Shown here piece after piece: positions 24,482 through 33,712 of a stretch of 64,000 bases of DNA. Numbering within the stretch: the stretch's first letter is position 1; each line of letters begins with the position of its first letter. Origin of the DNA: Lachnospiraceae bacterium (GTDB taxonomy: Bacteria; Bacillota; Clostridia; Lachnospirales; Lachnospiraceae); NCBI GenBank assembly GCA_017468395.1, contig JAFUIR010000019.1, forward strand, positions 1 to 64,000, read 5' to 3'. Both the position numbers and the translations under genes were made by a program. Below the pieces are notes generated by a model. It did not search any database and was not told where the DNA came from. It saw only the letters and a program-made list of their open reading frames with translations.

Positions 24482-25579
24482 TTAATAGAATACGTGGTTA
24501 CCGATAACCAAACCATTTCTACCGTCATTTCTTCTGAAGTGAGTCATATCACCAACATTTGAATATCCGGAAAGTGCCTGAACAGCCGCCTTGAAACAAC
24601 TTTCCTGAATATATCCTTTTTCCAGAACTTTATCCAGTGTACCGTTTACTGCCGGTGTAAACTGGCCGGAAGCATAAATAACGCCACGAATTGTATCGGG
24701 GTAAGCACTACTTCTTACTCGGTTCATTACAACCGCACCTACAGCCACCTGACCTTCATAGGACTCACCACGGGCCTCACAATGAATCAGTGCTGCAAAG
24801 AGACGTAATGTTTCATCGTCCACACTGTACTCACCGTACTGTTTGTAACGTTTCTTTTCCTCTTCCTCTTTTTCACGCGCTTTGATTTCTTCCATGGTTT
24901 CGCCGGCATCAATTTTGAACTCGATGTCCACATATTCAGCCAACACATAACCGTCTTTTCCGTCATAATCTACACAAATCCAACCGTCTTCACCGATGTT
25001 TAGGATTTCTGTTTCAAAATTCATAGAAATCTGTCCGTAAATATCTGCTTCCGTACTGGGCTCAGTGCGAACATTCAGCACCTGCGCATTTACTTTTGCC
25101 ATAGTAATTCCTACTTCGGATGCCAGTTCTTTTGCCTCTTCGTCAAACAGCAGATATTTGTCATTCGCCCAGCCCACTACGTTGCCGGACTGTATTTTTG
25201 TCCATCCGTCTTTTCTCTCCAGGATGGTACCGCCGCAGTCTTTATATAACCTACCAACTTTTTCCGAATCAGAATTAGGTTCCATTCTCACATTCAAAGC
25301 GCTTGTTACGTTTGCCATAACCAATGTGGAAACCTTTTCTTTCTCTTCTTCCTCTTCTTCCATGGATGTCAGATCCAAGTTCAATTTTTCCGCTGTTTCG
25401 GAAATAATTGCGGACGAATCTGTCACTCTGTGGTCGAGGATAGCTGAAATGCCTCCGTTAAGCACATCCAGGTAAGAATTATTACCGCTAGCTTCTGCAA
25501 CCATGTCTGTGCCCATAAAAACAAGCAGGCTGAGCATCACACTCATCACAGACATAAGCAGCTTTCTGCTTCTTGTCAT
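24482..25579 (-). CDS. Exported cell wall hydrolase with SH3 domains (SleB/CwlJ type)
   Basis: 365 aa. Signal peptide at residues about 1-31 (MTRSRKLLMSVMSVMLSLLVF...VAEASG). Two bacterial SH3 repeats follow (about 95-155, TSALNVRMEPNSDSEKVGRL; and 160-220, AQVLNVRTEPSTEADIYGQI), then a Hydrolase_2 domain with HCEARGESYEGQVAVGAVV and SGQFTPAVNGTLDKVL. The family cleaves peptidoglycan, in SleB the spore cortex. The SH3 repeats should bind the wall. Single gene with its own terminator. Confidence 0.9.
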   Translation of the reverse strand: MTRSRKLLMSVMSVMLSLLVFMGTDMVAEASGNNSYLDVLNGGISAILDHRVTDSSAIISETAEKLNLDLTSMEEEEEEKEKVSTLVMANVTSALNVRMEPNSDSEKVGRLYKDCGGTILERKDGWTKIQSGNVVGWANDKYLLFDEEAKELASEVGITMAKVNAQVLNVRTEPSTEADIYGQISMNFETEILNIGEDGWICVDYDGKDGYVLAEYVDIEFKIDAGETMEEIKAREKEEEEKKRYKQYGEYSVDDETLRLFAALIHCEARGESYEGQVAVGAVVMNRVRSSAYPDTIRGVIYASGQFTPAVNGTLDKVLEKGYIQESCFKAAVQALSGYSNVGDMTHFRRNDGRNGLVIGNHVFY

Positions 25580-25719
25580 GTCTCTTTACCTCCGTCTATT
25601 CTTACTACTAGTATATCCGTTTTCGTAAGAATATTACAAAAATGTTACAATTTCAAAATGCTACGGGGGCTATCATATCAAAAGTTTGTTTTTTTGTCAA
25701 GTTTTCGAAATTTCGCTTT

Positions 25720-26514
25720 TTAGAGATTTTTTGATTTTTCGACACAGGCTTCCACCGCATCCATTACCGCAGCCCGAAATCCCATCTCTTCCAAAACCTT
25801 TACCGCTTCAATGGTTGTACCGCCGGGAGAACATACCATATCCTTCAATTCACCGGGGTGTTTTCCGGTTTCCAGCACCATCTTCGCACTGCCAAGAACT
25901 GCCTGTGCAGCCATGTCATACGCCTGTTTTCTGGGCATTCCAGCCACCACAGCCGCATCAGCCATAGCTTCAATAAACATAAAAACATAGGCAGGGGAAC
26001 TGCCACTGATACCGACAACTGCATCCATCAGATTTTCCGCCACTTCGCTGACTGTACCGAAAGAACCGAGAATTTTTTCTACGTTCTCTTTTTCCTGTGC
26101 TGTTACCAGTTTATTGGGACACATGGCAGTACATCCTTCTCCTACCAAAGCAGGCGTGTTGGGCATGCAACGGACAAGTTTCACTTCCTTGCCCAGTTTC
26201 TCACAAATCCACCGGATACTTTTGCCTGCAACAATGCTGATAATCACGGTTTTTTCTGTAATAACAGGTGCTATTTCTTCCAAAACTTCGCCTACAAATT
26301 GGGGCTTTACCGCAAGGAAAATATAATCTGCATTGGCTGCCAGTTTTTTATTATCAAAATATGGGGTAATGCCAAATTTTTCAATAGCTTTATTTACCAT
26401 TACCTCGGCTTTATCTGCACCAAGAATGTCTCTGCTCTCTGCCACACCTTTTTTTAACATTCCGCCGATAATGGCCGTTGCCATATTTCCAAGTCCTATA
26501 AATCCGATTTTCAT
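25720..26514 (-). CDS. proC: Pyrroline-5-carboxylate reductase
   Basis: 264 aa from the ATG at 26514, chosen for GGGAGG nine bases upstream; an in-frame start at 26571 would add 19 residues before the Rossmann fold. The NAD(P)-binding motif IGFIGLGNMATAIIGG opens the protein, and the C-terminal signature SPGGTTIEAVKVLEEMGFRA is intact. It catalyses the last step of proline synthesis. Downstream of the methyltransferase gene by 25 bp. Confidence 0.95.
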   Translation of the reverse strand: MKIGFIGLGNMATAIIGGMLKKGVAESRDILGADKAEVMVNKAIEKFGITPYFDNKKLAANADYIFLAVKPQFVGEVLEEIAPVITEKTVIISIVAGKSIRWICEKLGKEVKLVRCMPNTPALVGEGCTAMCPNKLVTAQEKENVEKILGSFGTVSEVAENLMDAVVGISGSSPAYVFMFIEAMADAAVVAGMPRKQAYDMAAQAVLGSAKMVLETGKHPGELKDMVCSPGGTTIEAVKVLEEMGFRAAVMDAVEACVEKSKNL

Positions 26515-26539
26515 ACTAAATTTCCTCCCTCTATTGCTT

Positions 26540-27352
26540 TTATCTTGTATTTCTCTGCCTGTGGGCTTCATATGCCAAAAGCCCTGCGCTCATCGCCGCA
26601 TTCAAAGATTCCACCTTGCCTTCCATGGGAATCTTTAAGTAACTTTCCGCCAAATCAGCGGTTTCTTTCCTAAGTCCATTGCCTTCATTTCCTATCAAAA
26701 AAGCCGTTGCCTGCTTAAAATCAAAAGCATCATAATAGGTTTTGCCGACCAAATGCGCTGCATAAGTGTGGACACCTTTTTCCTTTAAAACCTTAAGTAC
26801 TTCTCCGAGATTATCCACATATACATGGGGAACCCGATACACCGAACCCATGGTGGAACGGATGGTTTTGGGATTGTAAATATCCACGGTTTCGCGGCTC
26901 ATAATCACACCGTTTATGCCCGCACCCTCGCCGGTTCTGAGAATAGTGCCCAGATTTCCGGGGTCCTGCAAATCCTCCAAAATCAGTAGCAGCGGCAGTT
27001 TTCCATCCCTCTGCAAAAGCATTTCTTCTATATTATATGTAGGACGCTGAAGAACACATAAAATCCCTTGCGGAGACTGGGTATCGGACATTTTTGAAAA
27101 AACTTCTTCCGTTACCTCTTCATAACCGGTGCTTGCCAATTTCTGCAAAATATTCTTTTCCTTTTTGTCCTCTTTTTCTATCTGTTTTAAGAATTTCTCG
27201 GACACATAAGTTTCTTTTATCCAACTTTCAGGGGCTTCTTCGTACATGCGGATGCCTTCCACAATAAAGATACCCGCTTTTTTGCGCTCTTTTGCCTTTG
27301 TCTGCCAAACCACCACCTGCTTCACGCGGCTGTTTGCTGTACTGCTTATCAT
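26540..27352 (-). CDS. TrmH/SpoU-family RNA 2'-O-methyltransferase
   Basis: 270 aa. An N-terminal substrate-binding region (NSRVKQVVVWQTKAKERKKAG) precedes a SPOUT domain with LEDLQDPGNLGTILRTGEGAG, FLIGNEGNGLRKE and IPMEGKVESLNAAMSAGLLAYE, the three SpoU motifs that make the SAM knot. It methylates ribose in rRNA or tRNA; which site cannot be told. Lies between pfkA and proC on the same strand, with a terminator upstream. Confidence 0.9.
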   Translation of the reverse strand: MISSTANSRVKQVVVWQTKAKERKKAGIFIVEGIRMYEEAPESWIKETYVSEKFLKQIEKEDKKEKNILQKLASTGYEEVTEEVFSKMSDTQSPQGILCVLQRPTYNIEEMLLQRDGKLPLLLILEDLQDPGNLGTILRTGEGAGINGVIMSRETVDIYNPKTIRSTMGSVYRVPHVYVDNLGEVLKVLKEKGVHTYAAHLVGKTYYDAFDFKQATAFLIGNEGNGLRKETADLAESYLKIPMEGKVESLNAAMSAGLLAYEAHRQRNTR

Positions 27353-27371
27353 ATTTCCACCCCCATAAAAA

Positions 27372-27412
27372 ATCCTGTAAAACCCTTGCTTAATACAAGA
27401 ATTTTACAGGAT
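27372..27412 (-). terminator. Intrinsic terminator after pfkA
   Basis: ATCCTGTAAAA and TTTTACAGGAT (minus strand) form an 11-bp stem extended by CTTG/CAAG, followed by TTTTTT. Separates pfkA from the methyltransferase gene. Confidence 0.85.
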
Positions 27413-27446
27413 ATTTGTTCGTTTGTCTATTATTTGTAAAATAATT

Positions 27447-28415
27447 TTATTTTGACAACAATTTTGCAATTTCATAAGGATATTCAGGAATATCTTTCTT
27501 CATTGCCAGTGCTTCTTCAATATCAAAATCAACAAACTCACCATGCTGGTAGCCTACCACGCGTTTAGTTTTACCTGCAATCAGCAAGTCCACTGCGTAA
27601 GCACCCATAATGGACGCATAATATCTGTCCTTACATGTAGGGCTGCCACCACGCTGCATGTGACCGAGAATGGTAGCACGGGTTTCCATACCTGTAGCTG
27701 CCTCAATTCTCTTTGCCATGGAATTGGAATGTCCGATACCTTCCGCATTAATGATGATATGGTGCTTTTTGCCCATTTTACGTTTTTCAATAATATTGTT
27801 AATAATTGCCTGCTCGTCGTAATCGTATCTTTCAGGAAGCAAAATATCTTCCGCACCGTTTGCCACACCGCACCAAAGGGCAATGTAACCTGCATGACGT
27901 CCCATTACTTCGATAATACTGCATCTTTCATGGGATGTGGATGTTTCTCTTACTTTATCAATAGCTTCCATCGCTGTATTGATAGCAGTATCGAAACCGA
28001 TGGTATACTCTGTGCACGCAATGTCAAGGTCAATGGTTCCGGGGATACCAACTGCATTGATGCCCTGTCTTGCCAGTGCCTGGGCACCACGGTAAGAACC
28101 GTCACCACCAATAACAACCAATCCGTCGATACCGTGTTTATGACAAATTTCCGCACCCTGCTTCTGTATTTCGGGGTTTACAAATTCGGGACATCTGGCT
28201 GTACCCAAAATCGTTCCGCCCCTCTGAATAATATCAGATACGGAATAAGGCTGCATATCTATAATCTCTTCATTTAAAAGGCCACTATAACCTCTCTCAA
28301 TACCTTTTACTTTCAATCCTCTGGCAATGGCTGTACGCACAACCGCACGGATTGCGGCATTCATTCCGGGAGCATCTCCACCACTTGTCAGCACTGCTAT
28401 TGTCTTTACTGCCAT
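27447..28415 (-). CDS. pfkA: ATP-dependent 6-phosphofructokinase
   Basis: 322 aa. GGDAPGMNAAIRAVVR, VIGGDGSYRGAQAL and GIPGTIDLDIACTEYTIGFDTA are present. Gly in GGDGS and Gly in PGTID (rather than Asp and Lys) indicate use of ATP, not pyrophosphate. The usual TIDND is TIDLD here, keeping both aspartates but changing the Asn. It commits fructose 6-phosphate to glycolysis. The gene lies downstream of dnaE with a 138-bp gap that could hold its promoter. Confidence 0.95.
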   Translation of the reverse strand: MAVKTIAVLTSGGDAPGMNAAIRAVVRTAIARGLKVKGIERGYSGLLNEEIIDMQPYSVSDIIQRGGTILGTARCPEFVNPEIQKQGAEICHKHGIDGLVVIGGDGSYRGAQALARQGINAVGIPGTIDLDIACTEYTIGFDTAINTAMEAIDKVRETSTSHERCSIIEVMGRHAGYIALWCGVANGAEDILLPERYDYDEQAIINNIIEKRKMGKKHHIIINAEGIGHSNSMAKRIEAATGMETRATILGHMQRGGSPTCKDRYYASIMGAYAVDLLIAGKTKRVVGYQHGEFVDFDIEEALAMKKDIPEYPYEIAKLLSK

Positions 28416-28553
28416 AACAGTATTCCTCCTAAATTTTGCTAGACTTCCTTCATCTTCCTTTTTACCGATTCTATTTTAATCCTTTTCGTTTATATTTTCA
28501 ATATTTTTCTGATATTTTTTTCACAATATTATCGACATAAGACCAAAACAAAC

Positions 28554-31500
28554 CTATTTTGTCACTTTCACACTGTCTTTCCCGAAGATTTGCTCTAATT
28601 TTCCCAGCAAATTTTCATCCGCACAGACATTTCTGTTGGGCGGCAATTCCTTCATGGACTTGGGATTCTCAATGTATATAATGACTTTATCCCTGCCTTC
28701 GGAATCTGCAATGGCATCATAAAGCATTTTTTCCTGCTGCAAAAAAGTATTCATGTCCGGAAATCTTACCCAAAGTTTTCTGGGAATCTGGTCAAAAGAA
28801 ATAATCTTTTCGCAAATCAGTTTACCATCTTTATCTTCTTCCACAGAAGCTCTTCCCTGCACGAAAACTTTGGCATCCTCCATAAGCAGTGCAGAATTTT
28901 TCTCATAGTCCTTGGGAAATACTACCACTTCCACCGTTCCCACCAAATCCTCTATGGTAATGAACGCCATTACTTTATCATTCTTGGTATACTTAATAGT
29001 TTTATCGGAAATCATTCCGCCAATAGTCACTCTTGCACCATCCTGCACCCGCACCTGATTGGTTTCTTCTTCCAGTGCAAAATCCGCCGTGGTGGCTGTT
29101 ATCTGCTTACGCCACAATGTTTCATAGGCTTCCAAAGGATGTCCGCTGACGTAAATGCCAAGCACTTCTTTTTCAAATCCCAGAAGCATCTCTTTCGCAT
29201 ATTCACCTACATCCGGAAGTTTTACATCAAAATCTTCCTTTTCGTCCTCAGCCACAATATCAAAAAGAGACATCTGACCTGCCAGATTATTTTTCTTATC
29301 TTTTTGGATATGGTCCATAATCTGCACATATACGCTCATAAATTGCTTTCTTGTTCCGCCAAGGCTGTCTAGTGCCCCGGCCTTAATAAAGTTTTCCACC
29401 GCACGTTTATTGACATCTTTATCTGCCACGCGGGTAATAAAATCATTCAAATTAGTGTATGGTCCACGCTCCTTGCGTTCCGTGACAATAGTTTCAATGA
29501 CCGGTCTGCCCACACTCTTAATGGCAGTCAGTGCATAACGGATGGCTCCATCGGCCACCGAAAAGCCGCTCTCTCCCTGATTAATGTCCGGCGGAAGGAT
29601 TTCAATGCCCATATTGCGGCATACCAAAATGTACTCTGATACTTTGCCCGGATTATCTATAACAGAAGTCATCAGCGCCGCCATAAACTCCACGGGATAG
29701 TAATATTTCAAATAGGCAGTCTGGTAGGAAACCACTGCATAACAAGCCGCATGGGATTTGTTAAAGGCATATTTTGCAAAATCCATCATATCTTCATAAA
29801 TCTGTCCTGCCACCTGCTCGCTGATACCGTTGGACACACAACCGGGCACGCCCTCTTCCTCATTACCGAACACAAAATTGGCCCGCTCTTTTTCCATCAC
29901 AGACTGTTTTTTCTTACTCATGGCACGGCGCACAAGGTCACTTCGTCCCAAAGTATAACCACCCAGGTCACGCACAATCTGCATAACCTGCTCCTGATAC
30001 ACGATGCAGCCGTAAGTAGGGGATAAAATATGCTCCAGTTGGGGGCAGGAATAAGTAATATTTGCCTGATTAGCCTTACCTTTTATGTATTTCGGAATAA
30101 AGTCCATGGGGCCGGGACGGTACAGGGAAATTCCCGCAATTACGTCCTCTAAGTTTTCCGGTTTTAACTCCTTCATGAAACTCTTCATACCGGCACTTTC
30201 AAGCTGGAATACGCCCTCACATTTACCGCTTCCGATAGATGCCAAAACGGCTTTATCATCATAATCAATATTGTCTATATCAATGGTAATACCTTTGCTT
30301 TTTTGAATAAGTTCCACTGCGCCTTTAATTACCGTCAAGGTACGCAGTCCAAGGAAATCCATTTTAAGCAGACCCAGTTCTTCCAAAGTAGTCATGGTAA
30401 ACTGCGTCGTAATGGAGCCGTCGGAGCCTCTGGACAAGGGCACAAACTCGTCTGCGGATTTCTGGCAGATTACCACACCTGCCGCATGCATGGAGGTATG
30501 TCTGGGCAAACCTTCCAAACGCTTACACATATCAATGAGTTTATGTACCTGCTCATCTCCCTCGTAAAGTTTACGGAACTCCGGATTCAGGTCCAAAGCA
30601 CGCTCCAAGGTAATATTCAGTTCGTTAGGTATCATTTTGGCAATGGAATCCGCGTAGGCATAGGGCAAGTCCATTACTCTTGCCACATCACGGATAACGC
30701 CCTTGGCCTGTAAAGTACCGAAAGTAACAATCTGCACCACTTTATCGGAACCGTATTTGCGTCCCACATAATCAATGACTTCCTGCCTGCGTTCAAAGCA
30801 AAAGTCAATATCGATATCGGGCATGGATACACGCTCCGGGTTCAAAAAACGCTCAAACAGCAAATTATATCTGATGGGGTCTATATTGGTAATGGCAAGA
30901 CAGTACGATACAATACTACCCGCTGCAGAACCACGCCCCGGTCCTACGGGAATACCATTTTCTTTTGCATAATTAATAAAGTCCCAAACAATCAAGAAGT
31001 AATCCACATAGCCCATGGTGCGGATAACCCCCAGTTCGTAGTCCAGTCTTTCTTTCAAAGTCTGCCCCGTATTTCCTGCCGGCTGATTGTGGTCTGCGCC
31101 GTACCGCTTAGTCAAACCGTCGTAGCAAAGTTTGTTCAGATATGTCCATGAATCGTATCCTTCCGGCACATCATATTTGGGCAACTTGGTCACGCCAAAT
31201 TCAATCTCTACATGGCATCGGTCCGCAATACGCTGGGTGTTTTCCACCGCTTCCCATGCGTAAGGGAACAGCCCTTTCATTTCTTCTTCGCTTTTTACAT
31301 AATACTGACCGCCATCGTAGCGCATACGGTCTTCATCCGCCAGTTTTTTACCGGTCTGAAGGCACAACAAAATATCATGGGGCTCTGCATCACTGGCATA
31401 GGTATAATGGACATCATTGGTAGCAACCAAAGGAATGTCCAGTTTCTTACTCATTTTTAAAAGTTCAGTGTTTACATGCTTTTGCTCCGGGATACCATGA

Positions 31501-32030
31501 TCCTGCAATTCCAAAAAGAAGTTTCCTTTTCCAAAGCACTTTTCATATTTCAGAGCCGTCTTTTCCGCCTCATCAATGAGCCCTTTGGTAATGTATCTTT
31601 GCACTTCCCCCGCAAGGCAGGCAGAAAGTGCAATAATACCTTCATGATACTGATTCAGCACTTCCATATCCACACGGGGTTTGTAGTAGTAACCTTCCGT
31701 AAAACCGCGGCTGACAATCTTGGTCAAATTGGCATAACCCACATTATTTTCCGCCAAAAGCACCAGATGATAATAACGGTCATCGCCGCCTGTCAACTCC
31801 TTATCAAATCGGGAATTGGGAGCCACATACACTTCACAGCCCAAAATAGGATTGATGCCCGCTTCTCTTGCCGCACGGTAAAAGTCAATGACACCGTACA
31901 TAACACCGTGGTCCGTAATGGCCGCACTGTCCATGCCCAGTTCTTTCACGCGTTTTACATATTCTTTTATCTTGTTTGAACCGTCCAAAAGGGAATACTC
32001 TGTGTGGACATGCAGATGAGTAAAAGCCAT
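28554..32030 (-). CDS. dnaE: DNA polymerase III subunit alpha (DnaE)
   Basis: 1158 aa from the ATG at 32030, preceded by AAGGAG; an upstream in-frame start would add 34 non-conserved residues. PHP domain at the N terminus (HLHVHTEYSLLDGSNK, ITDHGVMYG), palm catalytic motif PDIDIDFCFERR, helix-hairpin-helix region, a clamp-binding motif QMSLFD near residue 930 and a C-terminal OB fold (VTIGGMISDKTIKY). Firmicutes of this group use PolC as main replicase and DnaE for priming-linked and lagging-strand synthesis. Ends close to pfkA. Confidence 0.97.
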   Translation of the reverse strand: MAFTHLHVHTEYSLLDGSNKIKEYVKRVKELGMDSAAITDHGVMYGVIDFYRAAREAGINPILGCEVYVAPNSRFDKELTGGDDRYYHLVLLAENNVGYANLTKIVSRGFTEGYYYKPRVDMEVLNQYHEGIIALSACLAGEVQRYITKGLIDEAEKTALKYEKCFGKGNFFLELQDHGIPEQKHVNTELLKMSKKLDIPLVATNDVHYTYASDAEPHDILLCLQTGKKLADEDRMRYDGGQYYVKSEEEMKGLFPYAWEAVENTQRIADRCHVEIEFGVTKLPKYDVPEGYDSWTYLNKLCYDGLTKRYGADHNQPAGNTGQTLKERLDYELGVIRTMGYVDYFLIVWDFINYAKENGIPVGPGRGSAAGSIVSYCLAITNIDPIRYNLLFERFLNPERVSMPDIDIDFCFERRQEVIDYVGRKYGSDKVVQIVTFGTLQAKGVIRDVARVMDLPYAYADSIAKMIPNELNITLERALDLNPEFRKLYEGDEQVHKLIDMCKRLEGLPRHTSMHAAGVVICQKSADEFVPLSRGSDGSITTQFTMTTLEELGLLKMDFLGLRTLTVIKGAVELIQKSKGITIDIDNIDYDDKAVLASIGSGKCEGVFQLESAGMKSFMKELKPENLEDVIAGISLYRPGPMDFIPKYIKGKANQANITYSCPQLEHILSPTYGCIVYQEQVMQIVRDLGGYTLGRSDLVRRAMSKKKQSVMEKERANFVFGNEEEGVPGCVSNGISEQVAGQIYEDMMDFAKYAFNKSHAACYAVVSYQTAYLKYYYPVEFMAALMTSVIDNPGKVSEYILVCRNMGIEILPPDINQGESGFSVADGAIRYALTAIKSVGRPVIETIVTERKERGPYTNLNDFITRVADKDVNKRAVENFIKAGALDSLGGTRKQFMSVYVQIMDHIQKDKKNNLAGQMSLFDIVAEDEKEDFDVKLPDVGEYAKEMLLGFEKEVLGIYVSGHPLEAYETLWRKQITATTADFALEEETNQVRVQDGARVTIGGMISDKTIKYTKNDKVMAFITIEDLVGTVEVVVFPKDYEKNSALLMEDAKVFVQGRASVEEDKDGKLICEKIISFDQIPRKLWVRFPDMNTFLQQEKMLYDAIADSEGRDKVIIYIENPKSMKELPPNRNVCADENLLGKLEQIFGKDSVKVTK

Positions 32031-32148
32031 GTGTTTGTTCTCCTTATTCCTTAGTGAAAAATCTATTTTTACTTTATCATATTTACAGTTTGTTTTAAAT
32101 GGGAAAATTGTGCATGACCAATATCTCGCCATTGAATTTCAAATAGCA

Positions 32149-32181
32149 AAAGGGACAAATCCACCACGGATTCATCCCTTT
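32149..32181 (-). terminator. Intrinsic terminator after metK
   Basis: AAAGGGA (32181-32175) and TCCCTTT (32155-32149) on the minus strand form the outer stem, with ATCC/GGAT inside; T residues follow (CCCTTTTGCTATTTG). 47 bp beyond the metK stop and upstream of dnaE. Confidence 0.65.
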
Positions 32182-32227
32182 CTTTCAAATTTTTATTTTC
32201 TTTTCCCCTGGCTCAAAAGACATTCTC

Positions 32228-33415
32228 TTACAAATACTTTTTCAGTACATCCACCTTGTCCAATTTCTCCCAAGGAAGGTCAAGGTCGTTGCGGCCAAAG
32301 TGACCGTAAGCAGCTGTCTGCTTGTAAATGGGACGGCGCAGATCAAGCATTTTAATAATGCCTGCGGGACGAAGGTCGAAATTCTCACGGATAATTCCCA
32401 CCAGTTCCAATTCAGAAAGTTTGCCTGTTCCGAATGTATCTACACGCACGGAAGTGGGTTCTGCCACACCGATTGCATAGGACAACTGGATTTCGCACTT
32501 ATCAGCAAGTCCTGCTGCCACAATATTCTTTGCAACATAACGGGCCGCATAAGCAGCACTTCTGTCCACTTTTGTGCAATCCTTACCTGAGAAAGCTCCG
32601 CCGCCGTGACGGGCATAGCCGCCATAAGTATCTACGATGATTTTACGTCCGGTCAAACCTGCATCACCGTGAGGTCCACCGATTACGAAACGTCCGGTAG
32701 GATTGATAAAATATTTGGTGTCCGCATCCACAAGTTCTGCGGGAAGAATTTCATCAAACACATATTTTTTAATATCAGCATGAATCTGTTCCTGAGTTAC
32801 ATCCGGGTCATGCTGGGTAGAGAGCACTACCGCTTCCAAACGGATGGGCTTACCATTTTCGTCATACTCTACAGAAACCTGACTCTTTCCGTCCGGTCTT
32901 AAATAAGGAAGTGTGCCGTTTTTACGCACATCCGTAAGTTTCTTAGCCAATTTGTGCGCCAAAGAAATAGGATAAGGCATATACTCATCTGTTTCATTGG
33001 AAGCAAAGCCAAACATCATACCCTGGTCACCGGCACCGATTGCTGCCAGTTCCTCATCGGACATTTTGTTTTCGCGTGCCTCAAGTGCTTTGTCAACACC
33101 CATGGCAATGTCTGCTGACTGCTCGTCAATTGCCACCATAACCGCACAAGTATTGCCATCAAAGCCATATTCAGACTTATCATAGCCAATTTCTTTTACT
33201 GTTTCACGGACAATGCCGGGAATATCAATATGTGCTTTGGTTGTAATCTCACCGGTTACAAGCACAAATCCGGTACATGCCGCTGACTCACAAGCAACAC
33301 GGCTCATAGGGTCCTGTGCCATCAACGCATCCAAAATCGCATCGGAAACTGCGTCACAAAGTTTGTCGGGATGACCTTCGGTTACTGATTCTGAAGTAAA
33401 TAACAGTTTTTCCAT
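32228..33415 (-). CDS. metK: S-adenosylmethionine synthetase
   Basis: 395 aa from the ATG at 33415 (AAGGAGAAAAA upstream). Methionine adenosyltransferase motifs: [53 protein letters not shown], and VSYAIGV-like region [13 protein letters not shown]. It makes SAM from methionine and ATP in the cytosol. A SAM-I riboswitch with intrinsic terminator lies in its leader, so expression should fall when SAM is plentiful. Confidence 0.97.
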   Translation of the reverse strand: MEKLLFTSESVTEGHPDKLCDAVSDAILDALMAQDPMSRVACESAACTGFVLVTGEITTKAHIDIPGIVRETVKEIGYDKSEYGFDGNTCAVMVAIDEQSADIAMGVDKALEARENKMSDEELAAIGAGDQGMMFGFASNETDEYMPYPISLAHKLAKKLTDVRKNGTLPYLRPDGKSQVSVEYDENGKPIRLEAVVLSTQHDPDVTQEQIHADIKKYVFDEILPAELVDADTKYFINPTGRFVIGGPHGDAGLTGRKIIVDTYGGYARHGGGAFSGKDCTKVDRSAAYAARYVAKNIVAAGLADKCEIQLSYAIGVAEPTSVRVDTFGTGKLSELELVGIIRENFDLRPAGIIKMLDLRRPIYKQTAAYGHFGRNDLDLPWEKLDKVDVLKKYL

Positions 33416-33492
33416 TTTTTTCTCCTTTTTGTGTAGTTGACCATAGGGTCTGTTAACTGGTAACACGTGCGCATGAAAAACATGCACCTCGC

Positions 33493-33645
33493 AAAAAAAG
33501 TCCGCTTATATAAGCGGACCCGATAAATAACGATAATCAAATCCTCTTATTGTTCGATTTGCTCGCTCAGGTAGGCACCTTCCGTACAAACGGGGTTGCC
33601 GTGGCTTCATTGATCCTATGTATCTCCACCACTCTGAATAAGAGT
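33493..33645 (-). promoter_or_regulatory. SAM-I (S-box) riboswitch with terminator, metK leader
   Basis: Reading the minus strand from 33645: CTCTTATTCAGAGTGGTGGAG (P1 and P2 start), AATGAAGCCACGGCAACC (conserved core), the P3 and P4 stems with CGGAAGGTGC and CTGAGCGAGCAAATCGAAC, then AATAAGAG closing P1 at 33545-33552. The expression platform is a self-complementary stem GTCCGCTTAT/ATAAGCGGAC (33519-33500) followed by seven T (33499-33493). The arrangement is canonical for a SAM-repressed OFF switch. Confidence 0.93.
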
Positions 33646-33679
33646 ACTATTACAATATGGAATTTTCATACCAACAAAT

Positions 33680-33708
33680 ACATTACACGTCCTACATGGG
33701 TTTGTCAA
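33680..33708 (-). promoter_or_regulatory. Candidate metK promoter
   Basis: TTGACA (33708-33703), 17-base spacer, TAATGT (33685-33680), 35 bp upstream of the riboswitch. Lies just downstream of the murA stop. The -35 is perfect and the -10 weak. Confidence 0.5.
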
Positions 33709-33712
33709 TACA

